From NCBI RefSeq assembly GCF_900111935.1, contig NZ_FOYN01000005.1, positions 1-64,000 of the forward strand: a stretch of 64,000 bases of DNA, given 5' to 3'. The notes beneath the pieces are model-generated. The model was not told where the DNA came from, searched no databases, and was given only the letters and a program-made list of their open reading frames with translations. This document shows, one piece after another, positions 16,312 to 24,750 of the stretch (position 1 is the stretch's first letter; the number at the start of each line of letters is the position of its first letter). The position numbers and the translations under genes are program-made. Source of the DNA: Halorubrum sodomense (GTDB lineage: Archaea; Halobacteriota; Halobacteria; Halobacteriales; Haloferacaceae).

Positions 16312-17220
16312 ATGGCTCCCGCCGAGGACGACATCTCGATAGACGAAAAGCGCGTGTACGCGGGCAGCGCCGGCCGCACCGACGCCTACGTCGCGACGGG
16401 GGCCGGAGTCGTCCGCGTCTCGCTGTCGGCCGACAAGGTCGGCGCGTTCGACATGGTCGCCCGCGACCCCGCCCGCGACGTCGCGGTCCTCTCGCGCGGC
16501 GACGGGGCCGCCGACCTCGTCGCCGCGGCCACGCCCGACGGACTCGCCGTCGCCGCGGTCGGGGACGACCCGGAGTTCGCGCTCGTCGACGACTGTCCGG
16601 CGGTCGCGGTGGGCGCGACGGGGACGCGTGACGGGTCGCTCCTCGTCGCCCGCGAAGACGGCGCGGTCGGGCGCGTCGAGTTACAGGGGGGCGAGGAGGG
16701 CGGCCCGTCGGCAGCGCCGTCGACGACGCGCCTCGGATCCGTCGCGGAGCCCCGCGCGGTCGACGGCGCGCTCGTCGCGGGCGCGGAGGGGGTGTACCGG
16801 GTGGGCGAGGACGGACTCACGGACGTCGGCCTCGACGACGCGCGCGACGCGGCCGGGTCCGGGACGCCCCTCGCGGCGACCGGTGCGGGGCTCTACTGGC
16901 TCGGCAACGGCTGGATGACGGCTCGCGAGGGCGCCGCGGACGCGGTCGCGGCCGACGGCGACGGTCACGCGATGGCGGTCGTCGACGGCGATCTGTTGGT
17001 TCACTCGGGTGCGGGCGAGTGGGACGACGAGACGTGGGCGGTCGCGGACCTGCCCGTGGACGAGACGGTCGTCGCGCTCGGGTACGGCCCCGGCGTGTCC
17101 GTGGTGGTTACGGGGGTCGGGACGCTCTGCGTGGATGCGGGAGACGGCTGGCGCCACCAGGTGGTCGGCGTCCGCGAGGTGGCAGGCGTGGCGCTCGCGG
17201 ACGTGGAAGAAGACGAGTGA
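16312..17220 (+). CDS. HVO_0234-type beta-propeller protein
   Basis: 302 residues made of repeating short beta-strand units such as VYAGSAGRTDAYVATGAG, VYRVGEDGLTDVGLDD and LYWLGNGWMTAREG, characteristic of the haloarchaeal HVO_0234 family of predicted beta-propellers. No enzyme motif or signal peptide is visible, so it is probably a cytoplasmic binding or scaffold protein. ATG 16312 is chosen because the upstream frame to 16012 overlaps the divergent membrane gene and lacks propeller pattern. Repeat copy B lies 42 bp after its stop. Confidence 0.8.
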   Translation: MAPAEDDISIDEKRVYAGSAGRTDAYVATGAGVVRVSLSADKVGAFDMVARDPARDVAVLSRGDGAADLVAAATPDGLAVAAVGDDPEFALVDDCPAVAVGATGTRDGSLLVAREDGAVGRVELQGGEEGGPSAAPSTTRLGSVAEPRAVDGALVAGAEGVYRVGEDGLTDVGLDDARDAAGSGTPLAATGAGLYWLGNGWMTAREGAADAVAADGDGHAMAVVDGDLLVHSGAGEWDDETWAVADLPVDETVVALGYGPGVSVVVTGVGTLCVDAGDGWRHQVVGVREVAGVALADVEEDE

Positions 17221-17262
17221 GACGCGGGATCGCTCGGCGTCTCTCCGTTGCTGCCGGCGCGG

Positions 17263-17514
17263 CGAACACCGCCGAAGCCCCGGCCGCGAGGCGGGCGCAC
17301 GCTCGCTGCGGTCCTCGGTCGCTCGCACTGCTCGCTCCCTGCGGTCCTTACGTCGCCTGCGCCCGCCTCGCGGCCGCCCCTTCGAGTCCCACCCCGCACC
17401 GCTCCGCACAGCTCCTCACGCCTCCCCACCCTCGTCGCTCGCTTCGCTCGCGACTCCCTCGCGCGTGCTGACTCGCGGCCTCCGCTTCGCTCCGGCCGCT
17501 CGCCGGCACGCGCC
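17263..17514 (-). repeat. Dispersed three-hairpin element, copy B (inverted)
   Basis: Copy B (about 252 bp) in opposite orientation to A and C. Hairpin III: 17282-17299 with 17358-17375 (18 bp perfect, 58-nt loop). Its variable base pair (arm position 6) is C-G where A has G-C and C has T-A. Hairpin II is reduced to 5 bp (17434-17438 with 17450-17454). Hairpin I: 17475-17480 with 17494-17499. It fills the convergent gap between the beta-propeller and aminopeptidase genes. A T-rich tract on the minus strand (17534-17542) lies just outside its left end and could be a terminator or a TATA-like box. Confidence 0.9.
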
Positions 17515-17565
17515 ACCGCCTCGTTCATTTGTAAATAAAAAGGTCGATATCCGCTCTAGCCGTTC

Positions 17566-18516
17566 CTACGCGCTCGGTAGGTCGACCGGCTCGCCGTCGG
17601 CGTAGACGGTCGGGTTCCGGACGATGCCGTCGAGGTGGAGCGGCGCGTCGGTCTCGCCGCCGATCCCGGCGTTGTCGCCGATCGCGATGTGAACGGTGCC
17701 GCCGGCCTTCTCGTCTAAGAGGACCGAGCCGACCAGTTCCTCGACGCCGCCGTTGGTGCCGATGCCGAGCTCCGCGAGGTTGTAGGCGGCGTCGCCGACC
17801 GCCTCGGCGGCGGCCTCCACGTCGGCGCGGATCTCCTCGTCGCCGATCTCGGTCACGAACCCGTCCTCGACCTCGAACGCGAGCGTCTGCCCCTCGTCGA
17901 GCAGGCCGTGAGGCATCATCGTCCCGTCGACGACGAACGTCCCGGTCGCGGTCTCGGGCGCGACGAACACCTCGCCCGCGGGGAGGTTCGAGAAGTCGCC
18001 CGGCTCCCGGACCATCCCCGTGTCGGCGAGCCACTCGCGGTCGCCGATCCCGAACGTGATGTCGGTGCCGGCGGGCGCGGTGACCCGGACCTCCTCCGCC
18101 TCCCCGACCTGCGCGAGCACGCCGTCGCAGGCGGCGTCGATGGCGGCGTAGTCGGCGTCGAGCCCGGTCGTGAACACGTCCTCGGTGATCCCCGGGAGGG
18201 TCGCGCCGCGCGCGCCGGCGTCGCAGGCGGCGCCGCGAGCGCGGGTGTGACTCAGGCTCTTCGTCGTCGGCGCGAGGAAGACGTCGGCCTCTCGCATCGC
18301 GGCCGCGACCGGCTCCGGGGGTTCCGTCCCGTGCTGGTCCGCCGGCGGATATCGCAGGACCGTCGCGTCGTCGGTGACGTCACTCGCGGCCGCGTAGAGC
18401 GCCTCGCCGATCGGCTCGCGCTCGTCGTCGGTAACCACGACGACCGACTCGTCGGGCGCGACGTTCAGACACTGTTCGACCGCGGTCGACGCGGCGTCGG
18501 AGAGGTCGGTTGCCAT
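17566..18516 (-). CDS. M29-type aminopeptidase
   Basis: 316 residues resembling the thermophilic metallo-aminopeptidase (M29) family, which trims N-terminal residues using two metals. N-terminal GEALYAAASDVTDDATVLRY and FLAPTTKSLSHTRAR are the substrate-domain signatures. In the C-terminal part LPAGEVFVAPE, NLAELGIGTNG and HIAIGDNAGIGGETDAPLH contain the Glu/His/Asp metal ligands. It is a little shorter than bacterial enzymes (about 410). ATG at 18516 is preferred over 18567. Transcribed divergently from the GAPDH gene, from an AT-rich region. Confidence 0.85.
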   Translation of the reverse strand: MATDLSDAASTAVEQCLNVAPDESVVVVTDDEREPIGEALYAAASDVTDDATVLRYPPADQHGTEPPEPVAAAMREADVFLAPTTKSLSHTRARGAACDAGARGATLPGITEDVFTTGLDADYAAIDAACDGVLAQVGEAEEVRVTAPAGTDITFGIGDREWLADTGMVREPGDFSNLPAGEVFVAPETATGTFVVDGTMMPHGLLDEGQTLAFEVEDGFVTEIGDEEIRADVEAAAEAVGDAAYNLAELGIGTNGGVEELVGSVLLDEKAGGTVHIAIGDNAGIGGETDAPLHLDGIVRNPTVYADGEPVDLPSA

Positions 18517-18642
18517 ACCCGCGTCTCCGTCCGGCCGGGCGTTAGGCCTTGCCATCGACGACTTCACTCTATTCCGTAACCGAATTATTTACGTCCGGTG
18601 CCGATCGCCGTCGAATTAACCGACCGCTTACTCGTGGGGTAG

Positions 18643-18649
18643 TTAATTT
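18643..18649 (+). promoter_or_regulatory. TATA-like box of the GAPDH gene
   Basis: TTAATTT centred at 18646 within an AT-rich patch. A start about 27 bp downstream falls at the ATG at 18674, 27 bp before the family-consensus start at 18701. Confidence 0.5.
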
Positions 18650-18700
18650 CATTTTGCTGTTCTCGAAAACATTATGTCGGTCCCCGAGCGACGGACAGGC

Positions 18701-19768
18701 ATGATACGCGTGGGCGTCAACGGGTACGGCACGATCGGGAAGCGGGTCGCGGACGCCGTCGCGGCTCAGCCCGACATGGAGCTCGCCGGCGTGACGAAGG
18801 CGTCGCCCGACTACGGGGTCGAGGCCGCTGCTCGCCGCGACTACGCCCTGTACGCGGCCGTCGAGGACCGCGCCGACGAGTTCGCGGCCGCCGGCGTCGA
18901 CCTGGCCGGAACCCTCGGCGACCTGCTCGACGCCGTCGATGTCGTCGTCGACTGCGCGCCCTCCGGCGTCGGGGAGCGCAACGCGCCCGTCTACGAGGCC
19001 CACGACACCCCGGCGATCTTTCAGGGCGGCGAGGACGTCGCCGTCGCAGACGCCTCGTTCAACGCCCGCGGCCGGTTCGAGGCGGCGCGGGGCGCCGACT
19101 CCGTCCGGGTCGTCTCCTGTAACACCACCGCGCTCTCGCGGCTGCTCGCGCCCCTCGACGAGACGTACGGCGTCGAGAAGGCGCGCGTCACCCTCGTGCG
19201 CCGCGGCGGCGACCCGAGCGAGACCGACCGCGGTCCGATAAACGACATCGTCCCCGACCCGGCGACGGTCCCCTCTCACCACGGCCCGGACGTGAACGAG
19301 ATACTTCCCGACCTCGCGGTCGACACCGCGGCGCTGCGGGCGCCGGTCACGGCGATGCACACACACAGCGTCAACGTCACCCTCGAGACCGACCCCGACT
19401 CGCAGGCCGTCCGCGACCTGCTCGCCGGCGAGAGCCGCATCTTCCTCGTCCCCGAGGCGGCCGACGTCGACGGCGCCGGCGCCCTGAAGGAGTACGCGGC
19501 CGACGCGGGCCGCCCCCGCGGTGACCTCTGGGAGAACTGCGTCTGGGAGGAGTCGATAAGCGTCGCGGGACGGGACCTCTACCTCTTCCAGAACGTCCAC
19601 CAGGAGGCGGACGTCGTCCCGGAGAACGTCGACGCGATCCGCGCGATGGCGACCGACGTCGACGCGGCCGAGTCGATCGCGCGCACGAACGAGACGCTCG
19701 GCGTGGGCCTCGACAGCCGACTCGGGGGCGGCGACGCGGCGCACACGGAGCTGACGGCCGACGACTGA
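18701..19768 (+). CDS. gap: Type II glyceraldehyde-3-phosphate dehydrogenase
   Basis: 355 residues of the archaeal (type II) phosphorylating GAPDH, converting glyceraldehyde-3-phosphate and 1,3-bisphosphoglycerate, used mainly in gluconeogenesis in Halobacteria. [20 protein letters not shown] is the nucleotide-binding start. The catalytic Cys is in [10 protein letters not shown] and [10 protein letters not shown] follows the family pattern. MIRVG at 18701 is the conserved start, but promoter spacing fits an ATG at 18674 that would add nine residues (MSVPERRTG), so the true start is unsettled. It follows gpmI by only 10 kb, both in lower glycolysis/gluconeogenesis. Confidence 0.93.
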   Translation: MIRVGVNGYGTIGKRVADAVAAQPDMELAGVTKASPDYGVEAAARRDYALYAAVEDRADEFAAAGVDLAGTLGDLLDAVDVVVDCAPSGVGERNAPVYEAHDTPAIFQGGEDVAVADASFNARGRFEAARGADSVRVVSCNTTALSRLLAPLDETYGVEKARVTLVRRGGDPSETDRGPINDIVPDPATVPSHHGPDVNEILPDLAVDTAALRAPVTAMHTHSVNVTLETDPDSQAVRDLLAGESRIFLVPEAADVDGAGALKEYAADAGRPRGDLWENCVWEESISVAGRDLYLFQNVHQEADVVPENVDAIRAMATDVDAAESIARTNETLGVGLDSRLGGGDAAHTELTADD

Positions 19769-19814
19769 CGGCCGCTACCAGTTCTCTCCCCTCGTCGCTG
19801 CCCGGCGGCAGCGG

Positions 19815-19991
19815 TCACTCGCTCGGTCGCGTGACGAGGAACGTCCGCCCGCCGCGGCGTTCGAGGTGGACCTCGCTGCCGTCGACGCGGTTCGCCCGGA
19901 CCCGTTCCGGGAGGCGGTCGGTTCGACACTCGGTGACGTCCACGCGCGTCGGCGTCGCGTACCGCGGTCGGTCGGCGGTGACTGCGCTCAT
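19815..19991 (-). CDS. Small haloarchaeal protein (58 aa), unknown
   Basis: 58 residues from the ATG at 19991: MSAVTADRPRYATPTRV leading to a C-terminal HLERRGGRTFLVTRPSE. It looks like a compact, mixed-charge beta-rich protein with no cysteines and no membrane segment. The frame continues upstream for over 1 kb only by composition. The unusually regular strand-like ending and a start with an A-rich upstream make it plausible. No family recognised. Confidence 0.5.
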   Translation of the reverse strand: MSAVTADRPRYATPTRVDVTECRTDRLPERVRANRVDGSEVHLERRGGRTFLVTRPSE

Positions 19992-20122
19992 ACGTCTCGG
20001 TCGAGCCGGAACGCACCTATAACCGAGCCGTCCGCGGAGTGAAAGTGAAAGTGGAGGGTTCCGGCTCGCCGGCGGCCGGCTCGAGACCTCGACCGGGCGG
20101 AGACTCCCGCTTCGGTTCCCGC

Positions 20123-20422
20123 TTAACGACGGAGGTCGGTCGCCTCGTCGTCCTCGACGAACCGCACCGTGAAGTAGTCGTAGCCGCCGTAGGCGGCGTC
20201 GAGCGCGCCCATCCACCAGTTCCACCGTTCGACCAGCGAGGAGCCGTCCGGCGCGTCCTCCAGGTGGCCGATCACTCCCGCCACGGTCAGTCCGTGGCCG
20301 CGGTCCTCGGAGGGTCGTTCGGAGTCGACGAGGTCGCGGGCCGCCCGCGAGACGGCGCGCCGTTCGGCCTCGCTCCCGCCGAACTCGTCTTCGAGCGCAC
20401 TCTCCAGGCGCTGTCTGTCCAT
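20123..20422 (-). CDS. Conserved-looking haloarchaeal protein (99 aa), unknown
   Basis: 99 residues beginning MDRQRLESALEDEFGGSEAE, with a helical N-terminal half and an aromatic C-terminal half (VERWNWWMGALDAAYGGYDYFTVRF). The Trp/Tyr-rich stretch is unlikely to arise by chance from GC bias, which supports a real gene. It is soluble, acidic and lacks cysteines. Function unknown. ATG at 20422 is preferred over the upstream start at 20473, whose extra residues are of atypical composition. Confidence 0.65.
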   Translation of the reverse strand: MDRQRLESALEDEFGGSEAERRAVSRAARDLVDSERPSEDRGHGLTVAGVIGHLEDAPDGSSLVERWNWWMGALDAAYGGYDYFTVRFVEDDEATDLRR

Positions 20423-20515
20423 ACCCGTGTTTAGGGGTTGCGGGTATATGAGTCGCGTGGTAGGGGGTGGCACGTCCGGTGTGCCGGCGGGCCGGGGTCC
20501 GACCGCGTCCCCGGC

Positions 20516-21520
20516 TCACAGCCGTGCCGCGAGCGCGAGAAACAGCAGCGAGAACGGCGCCGTGAGCAGCGCCAGCGCCAGTCCGCCCGCCCCCTCGCCG
20601 GCCGCGACGGCCATGAGGAGGCCGACGACGAGCGAGAACGACCCCAACACGGCGAGCGTGAGCCGTTCCGGGACGCTCGCGCGGTCCGGGCCGTCGCTCG
20701 CGGAGAGCACCGCGTCGAGCGCCGACTCGACCGCGTCGGCGCGGTCGGTCGGAACGAACAGCCACGGCGTCGACCGGAACCACGCGTTCCCGCGGTACGC
20801 GAGCAGGAACAGCGTCGTCCACCGGAGGTCGATCCGCCGCGTCCGCACGACCGACCCGAGGTCGTCGCTCCGGGTTCGGTCGTAGCTCGGGTCGGTCCGC
20901 TCGACCGTCGCTTCGGCCGGATCGAGCCGGACGACCTTCCCCGACGACTGGGCGACGGCCGGCACGAACCAGACGAGCCAGAACAGCGGCCAGAAGGCGG
21001 GGAGAAAATCCGTCGGGAGCGCCATCGCCGCGGCGACGACCGCGCCGAGCCCGGCGAGCGTCCACCCGGGACTGAGCGCGCCCGCGGCCTCGCGCAGCCG
21101 GGAGACCGTCAGCTCGCTGACGGGGGTCTCGCGGTACCAGACGTACAGCGAGGGGAGGGTGGCGACCGCGAGCGCGAACAGGAACCCGACGGCGACGGCG
21201 GCCTCGGCGAGGCCGACGGCCGGCGGCTCGAACCCGCCGGCCCCACTGAGCGCGGCGACGGCGACGGCGCCGATTCCGACGAGGACCGCGCCGACGATCC
21301 CGCCCGTCGCGCCGGCGGCGAGCGAGCGGAGCCGGTCGTGGCGGACCGGTCCCCACTCGATCGCCCCGGGTCCGGGACCGCGACCCCCGTCGACGCCGGC
21401 GGCGGTCCCCGAGTCGTCGCGCTCGCTCGGCTCCTCGCGCTCGGCGTCCTCGACCGATTCGGGGGGGTCGACGGCGTCGACCGCGTCGGCCGCGGCCGCG
21501 GGTCCGCGCTCGGAGGGCAT
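20516..21520 (-). CDS. Membrane protein with predicted PH-like domain, unknown
   Basis: 334 residues: an acidic disordered N-terminus to about residue 60, then paired helices (SLAAGATGGIVGAVLVGIGA and AVAVGFLFALAVATLPSLYV), a third and fourth helix around 150-185, a soluble central domain, and two C-terminal helices. The central domain (VVRLDPAEATVERT... IDLRWTTLFLLAYRGNAWF) resembles a bacterial-PH-type small beta domain. No enzyme motif is seen. It stands between an unknown small gene and the P-type ATPase, all on the minus strand, and may share their transcription. Confidence 0.65.
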   Translation of the reverse strand: MPSERGPAAAADAVDAVDPPESVEDAEREEPSERDDSGTAAGVDGGRGPGPGAIEWGPVRHDRLRSLAAGATGGIVGAVLVGIGAVAVAALSGAGGFEPPAVGLAEAAVAVGFLFALAVATLPSLYVWYRETPVSELTVSRLREAAGALSPGWTLAGLGAVVAAAMALPTDFLPAFWPLFWLVWFVPAVAQSSGKVVRLDPAEATVERTDPSYDRTRSDDLGSVVRTRRIDLRWTTLFLLAYRGNAWFRSTPWLFVPTDRADAVESALDAVLSASDGPDRASVPERLTLAVLGSFSLVVGLLMAVAAGEGAGGLALALLTAPFSLLFLALAARL

Positions 21521-21597
21521 ACGCGCGAATTACCGCGGGCCAGATAAAAATCGTGAGGGCGGTTCCGCCGGCTTCCGCCGAAAGACGGCGCGCTCCG

Positions 21598-24033
21598 CTA
21601 CGCGCCGGACTCGTCGGGGTCCGCGTCCGCCGCCGGCGGCTCGGCGGGCTCGACGTTGCCGAGGCGGAGCGCGTTGCCGGTGACGCCGAGGCTCATCCCC
21701 ATGTCGCCGACGACGACGGCCATCGCGACGCTCACGTAGCCGAGCGGTGCGCCCGCGGCGAGCAGCGCCTTGACGGCGAGCGAGGCCCCGATGTTCGTCC
21801 GGATCGTCGAACTCGCGCGCGAGGAGAGGTCGATCACGTACGGGAGCCGCGTCAGGTCGTCGGCCATCAGCGCCACGTCCGCGGTCTCGATGGCGGTGTC
21901 GGTGCCGGCGGCGCCCATCGCGATACCCACGTCTGCGGCCGCCAGCGCGGGCGCGTCGTTGATCCCGTCCCCGATCATCGCGACGCCGCCGTCGGTCTCG
22001 GCCGCGAGTTCCCGCACGGCCGCGACCTTCTCGTCCGGGAGCAGCTCCGCGCGCACCTCGTCGACGCCGACGCGCTCGCCGATCGCCCGGGCGGTCCGCT
22101 CGTTGTCGCCGGTGAGCATCGCGACGCGGTCGACCCCGAGGCCGTGGAGCCGGTCGACGACCCACGCCGCCTCCGGGCGGACGGTGTCCGCGACCGCGAT
22201 GACGCCCTCCAGCTCCGCCTCGGTCCCCACGAGGACGACCGTCTTCCCCTCGGCCTGGAGCCGGGGGATCGTCTCGCTCGCCAGGTCGAGGTACCGGCCG
22301 TGGTCGCAGGGCTCGGGTTCGGTGACGCTTGCGCTCGCGTCGTCGTGGGCGTCGCCGTCCGCGTCGCGCTCCCGAATCACGCCGCCGTCCGAGCGGACGT
22401 GCGCGTGGCTCAGGTCGAAGCCCAGCTCCTCGAACAGCGAGGGCTTGCCGGCGTAGTGGGTCTCGCCGTCGAGGTCGGCGCGGACGCCCTCGCCGGTCAG
22501 CGCCTCGAAGTCGGTGACGTCGGTCTCGGCCGTCGATCCGTCGACGGCGGCCGCCTCGCCACCCGTCTCGGCGCCGTGCGCGACGATCGCCGCCGCGACC
22601 GGGTGCTCGCTCCGACGCTCGATGGCGGTCGCGCACGCGAGGACGTCGTCGGCGTCGCGGTCGCCCAGCGGGACGATGTCGGTCACCGACAGTTCGCCGC
22701 GCGTGAGCGTCCCGGTCTTGTCGAGCGCGACGGCGTCGACGTCGCCGGCGGCCTCCAGGTGCTCGCCGCCCTTGATGAGGACTCCGTTGCGAGCGGCCGC
22801 CGTGACGCCGGAGACGACGCTGACGGGGGTCGAGATGACGAACGCGCACGGACACGCGACCACGAGCAGCGTGAGCCCGCGGACGAACCACGTCTCCGCG
22901 CCGCCGCCGACGAGGACCGGGCCGAGCGTCGCGGTGGCGATCGCGCCGACCACGACGATCGGGGTGTAGACGCTCGCGAACCGGTCGACGAACCGCTCGG
23001 CGCGGGTCTCCTCGCCGTTGGCGGCCTCGACGAGCTCGACGACCTTCGCGATCGTCGACTCCTCCGCGGGCGCGGTCGCCTCGATCTCGAGGTAGCCGGC
23101 CTCGTTGATCGAGCCGGCGTACACCTCGTCTCCGAGCGCCTTCTCCGCGGGGACCGACTCGCCGGTGATCGGCGACTCGTCGACGGCGCCGGAGCCCTCG
23201 CGGACGACCCCGTCGAGGGGGACGCGCTCGCCGGGGCGCACCGCCAGCCGCTCGCCCGTGGCGACGCTCTCGGCGGGCACCGTCACCTCCTCGCCGTCGC
23301 GGATCACGACCGCCTCGTCGGGCGACAGCTCCATCAGCTCGCGGAGGGAGGTGCGCGCCCGGTCGATCGAGTAGCGTTCGAGCAGCTCGGCGACCGAGAA
23401 CAGCACCGCGAGCGTCGCCGCCTCGAACGGGAGGTCCACGAGCAGCGCGGCGACGACGCCCACGCTCATCAGGAGGTCGATGTCGAGGCTCAGGCCGCGA
23501 AGCGAGTAGAAGCCGTTCCGGAAGATCGGCGGGCCGGCGACGGCGACGGCCAGCAGGTACGCGACCGACGCGCCGGTGACGGCCCACGGTCCGAGGAAGC
23601 CGACGCCGCCGATAGTGGCGAACGTCGGGTCGAGGCCCGGGAGCAGCCACTCCAGGACGAGCCCGACCGCGAGGAAGGCGCCGCCGACCGCGGTCGCGAC
23701 CGCACGGGGGCTCGTGAACAGGTCGTCGGCGACGCCGTCGGACTCGGCGTCCGCGACCGCGTAGCCGGCGCGCTCGACGGCGGCCGTCAGCGCCTCGGCG
23801 TCGGTCCGGTCGGGGTCGTACGCGAGGACGACGACGCCCGTCGTCGGGCGGGTGTCGACCGAGAGGACGCCCTCGCGGTCCAGCGCCCCCTCGACTTTCC
23901 CGGCGCACGACGCGCAGTCCATGTCTGGCACCGCGAGCCGGAGTTGCGCCCCGTCGGGGCGATCGGTCGCCTCGCCGGGCCGTCGATCGGTCGACCCCGC
24001 GTCGGGGCCGTTCGATTCGCGTGTGTCACTCAT
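21598..24033 (-). CDS. Heavy-metal P1B-type ATPase (Zn/Cd/Cu exporter)
   Basis: 811 residues. An N-terminal metal-binding domain has MDCASC (Cys40, Cys43). The membrane core carries CPC at 394-396 followed by AFVISTPVSVVSG, the context of Zn/Cd/Pb-type pumps. The actuator TGES is at 290-293, the phosphorylation site DKTGTLT begins at 438, and GDGINDAPAL is near 655. It pumps metal out of the cytoplasm. The nucleotide domain contains an acidic insert rich in Asp/His with CDHGRY (about 565-600), possibly an extra regulatory metal site or a halophilic loop. A TATA-like box 28 bp upstream supports ATG 24033. Confidence 0.93.
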   Translation of the reverse strand: MSDTRESNGPDAGSTDRRPGEATDRPDGAQLRLAVPDMDCASCAGKVEGALDREGVLSVDTRPTTGVVVLAYDPDRTDAEALTAAVERAGYAVADAESDGVADDLFTSPRAVATAVGGAFLAVGLVLEWLLPGLDPTFATIGGVGFLGPWAVTGASVAYLLAVAVAGPPIFRNGFYSLRGLSLDIDLLMSVGVVAALLVDLPFEAATLAVLFSVAELLERYSIDRARTSLRELMELSPDEAVVIRDGEEVTVPAESVATGERLAVRPGERVPLDGVVREGSGAVDESPITGESVPAEKALGDEVYAGSINEAGYLEIEATAPAEESTIAKVVELVEAANGEETRAERFVDRFASVYTPIVVVGAIATATLGPVLVGGGAETWFVRGLTLLVVACPCAFVISTPVSVVSGVTAAARNGVLIKGGEHLEAAGDVDAVALDKTGTLTRGELSVTDIVPLGDRDADDVLACATAIERRSEHPVAAAIVAHGAETGGEAAAVDGSTAETDVTDFEALTGEGVRADLDGETHYAGKPSLFEELGFDLSHAHVRSDGGVIRERDADGDAHDDASASVTEPEPCDHGRYLDLASETIPRLQAEGKTVVLVGTEAELEGVIAVADTVRPEAAWVVDRLHGLGVDRVAMLTGDNERTARAIGERVGVDEVRAELLPDEKVAAVRELAAETDGGVAMIGDGINDAPALAAADVGIAMGAAGTDTAIETADVALMADDLTRLPYVIDLSSRASSTIRTNIGASLAVKALLAAGAPLGYVSVAMAVVVGDMGMSLGVTGNALRLGNVEPAEPPAADADPDESGA

Positions 24034-24057
24034 TGGGTCCCCCTATCCGCCGCAGCG

Positions 24058-24064
24058 TTATTAA
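24058..24064 (-). promoter_or_regulatory. TATA-like box of the P-type ATPase gene
   Basis: Minus strand TTAATAA centred 28 bp before the ATG at 24033, in an AT-rich divergent region (24055-24150). A metal-responsive regulator site would be expected here, but none is recognised. Confidence 0.5.
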
Positions 24065-24142
24065 TTCGGCTGCCATTCCTGCGGGTTATTTTATGAAATA
24101 TTATTAAAATAGTACTTAGAGATAGTAAAACGTCCGCGAGTG

Positions 24143-24147
24143 TTTAT
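24143..24147 (+). promoter_or_regulatory. TATA-like box of the small membrane protein gene
   Basis: TTTAT centred 29 bp before the GTG at 24174; supports that GTG as a leaderless start. Confidence 0.4.
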
Positions 24148-24173
24148 CGGTCTATGGGCTACTCGCGGGGTCG

Positions 24174-24356
24174 GTGAGTGGGATCGTCGTCACCTTCGCG
24201 CTCGCCGCGTTCGGGAGCCTCGTCGGGCTGGTCGGCGGGCCGCTCGGGAGCCTGCTCGCCGTCGCCGGCGTCCTCGCGGTCGGGCTGTTCCTCACGTTCC
24301 TGTTCGCGGTCGACTCGGCGCTCGCGGGCGCCATCGGCGGCGGCGTCGGAGAATAG
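24174..24356 (+). CDS. Small two-helix membrane protein (60 aa)
   Basis: 60 residues from a GTG. Nearly the whole chain is hydrophobic, with two helices (about 3-20 and 25-46) joined by a Gly/Pro-containing turn (LVGGPLGSLL). It resembles the many short haloarchaeal membrane proteins without known function. It is divergent from the metal ATPase and precedes repeat copy C. It lacks metal-binding residues, so a role in metal transport is not supported. Confidence 0.6.
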   Translation: MSGIVVTFALAAFGSLVGLVGGPLGSLLAVAGVLAVGLFLTFLFAVDSALAGAIGGGVGE

Positions 24357-24415
24357 CCGCTGTTTTCGCGAGAGTACCATTTTTAAGCGAGTCAGAAGGG
24401 GCAGCCTTCCACACT

Positions 24416-24662
24416 GGCGCGCGCCTCCGAGCGGGCCTGTGGCCCGCGAGGAGCGCGTGCGAGGGAGTCGGTCGCCGAGCGAAGCGACGGCGACCGACGA
24501 GGATGGGGAGGCGTGAGGTGCGGTTGCTGTGCGGGGCGGGACTCAAAGGGGCAGCCGTGAGGCGGGCGCAGGCGACGTAAGCACCGTAGGAACGAGCGAA
24601 GCGAGTGACGAGGAGCGCAACGAGCGTGCGCCCGCCTCACGGCTGGGGCTTTGGAGGTTTTC
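24416..24662 (+). repeat. Dispersed three-hairpin element, copy C
   Basis: Copy C (about 247 bp), same orientation as A. Hairpin I: 24431-24437 with 24441-24447 (7 bp, TGT loop). Hairpin II: 24467-24477 with 24488-24498 (11 bp), with a G-C pair where copy A has A-T. Hairpin III: 24553-24570 with 24627-24644 (18 bp perfect, 56-nt loop), with A-T and T-A pairs where A has G-C and G-C. It lies in the convergent gap before the peroxiredoxin gene. A T-rich tract (about 24379-24385) precedes the left end. Confidence 0.9.
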
Positions 24663-24697
24663 ACCGCGGATCCGCCAGCATCCATTTATAAATGATC

Positions 24698-24722
24698 GGC
24701 TGGGGCTCCGGAAGGATTCGCC
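24698..24722 (+). repeat. Partial duplicate of the right end of copy C
   Basis: GGCTGGGGCT followed by CCGGAAGGATTCG repeats, with a few changes, the terminal GGCTGGGGCTTTGGAGGTTTTC of copy C (24641-24662). Between the two lies a perfect 12-bp palindrome CATTTATAAATG (24683-24694). This looks like a remnant of a second, tandemly placed copy. The remaining stretch 24663-24799 otherwise holds only a TATA-like box and no gene. Confidence 0.6.
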
Positions 24723-24742
24723 ACTACGGGCACCGCGATACC

Positions 24743-24750
24743 TTATAAAA
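24743..24750. promoter_or_regulatory. Isolated strong TATA-like sequence near repeat C
   Basis: TTATAAAA has no gene start at the right distance on the plus strand. On the minus strand a start would fall near 24720, reading into the tail of copy C from the right. It could also act as the T-rich terminator of the peroxiredoxin gene, which ends at 24800. Confidence 0.3.
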
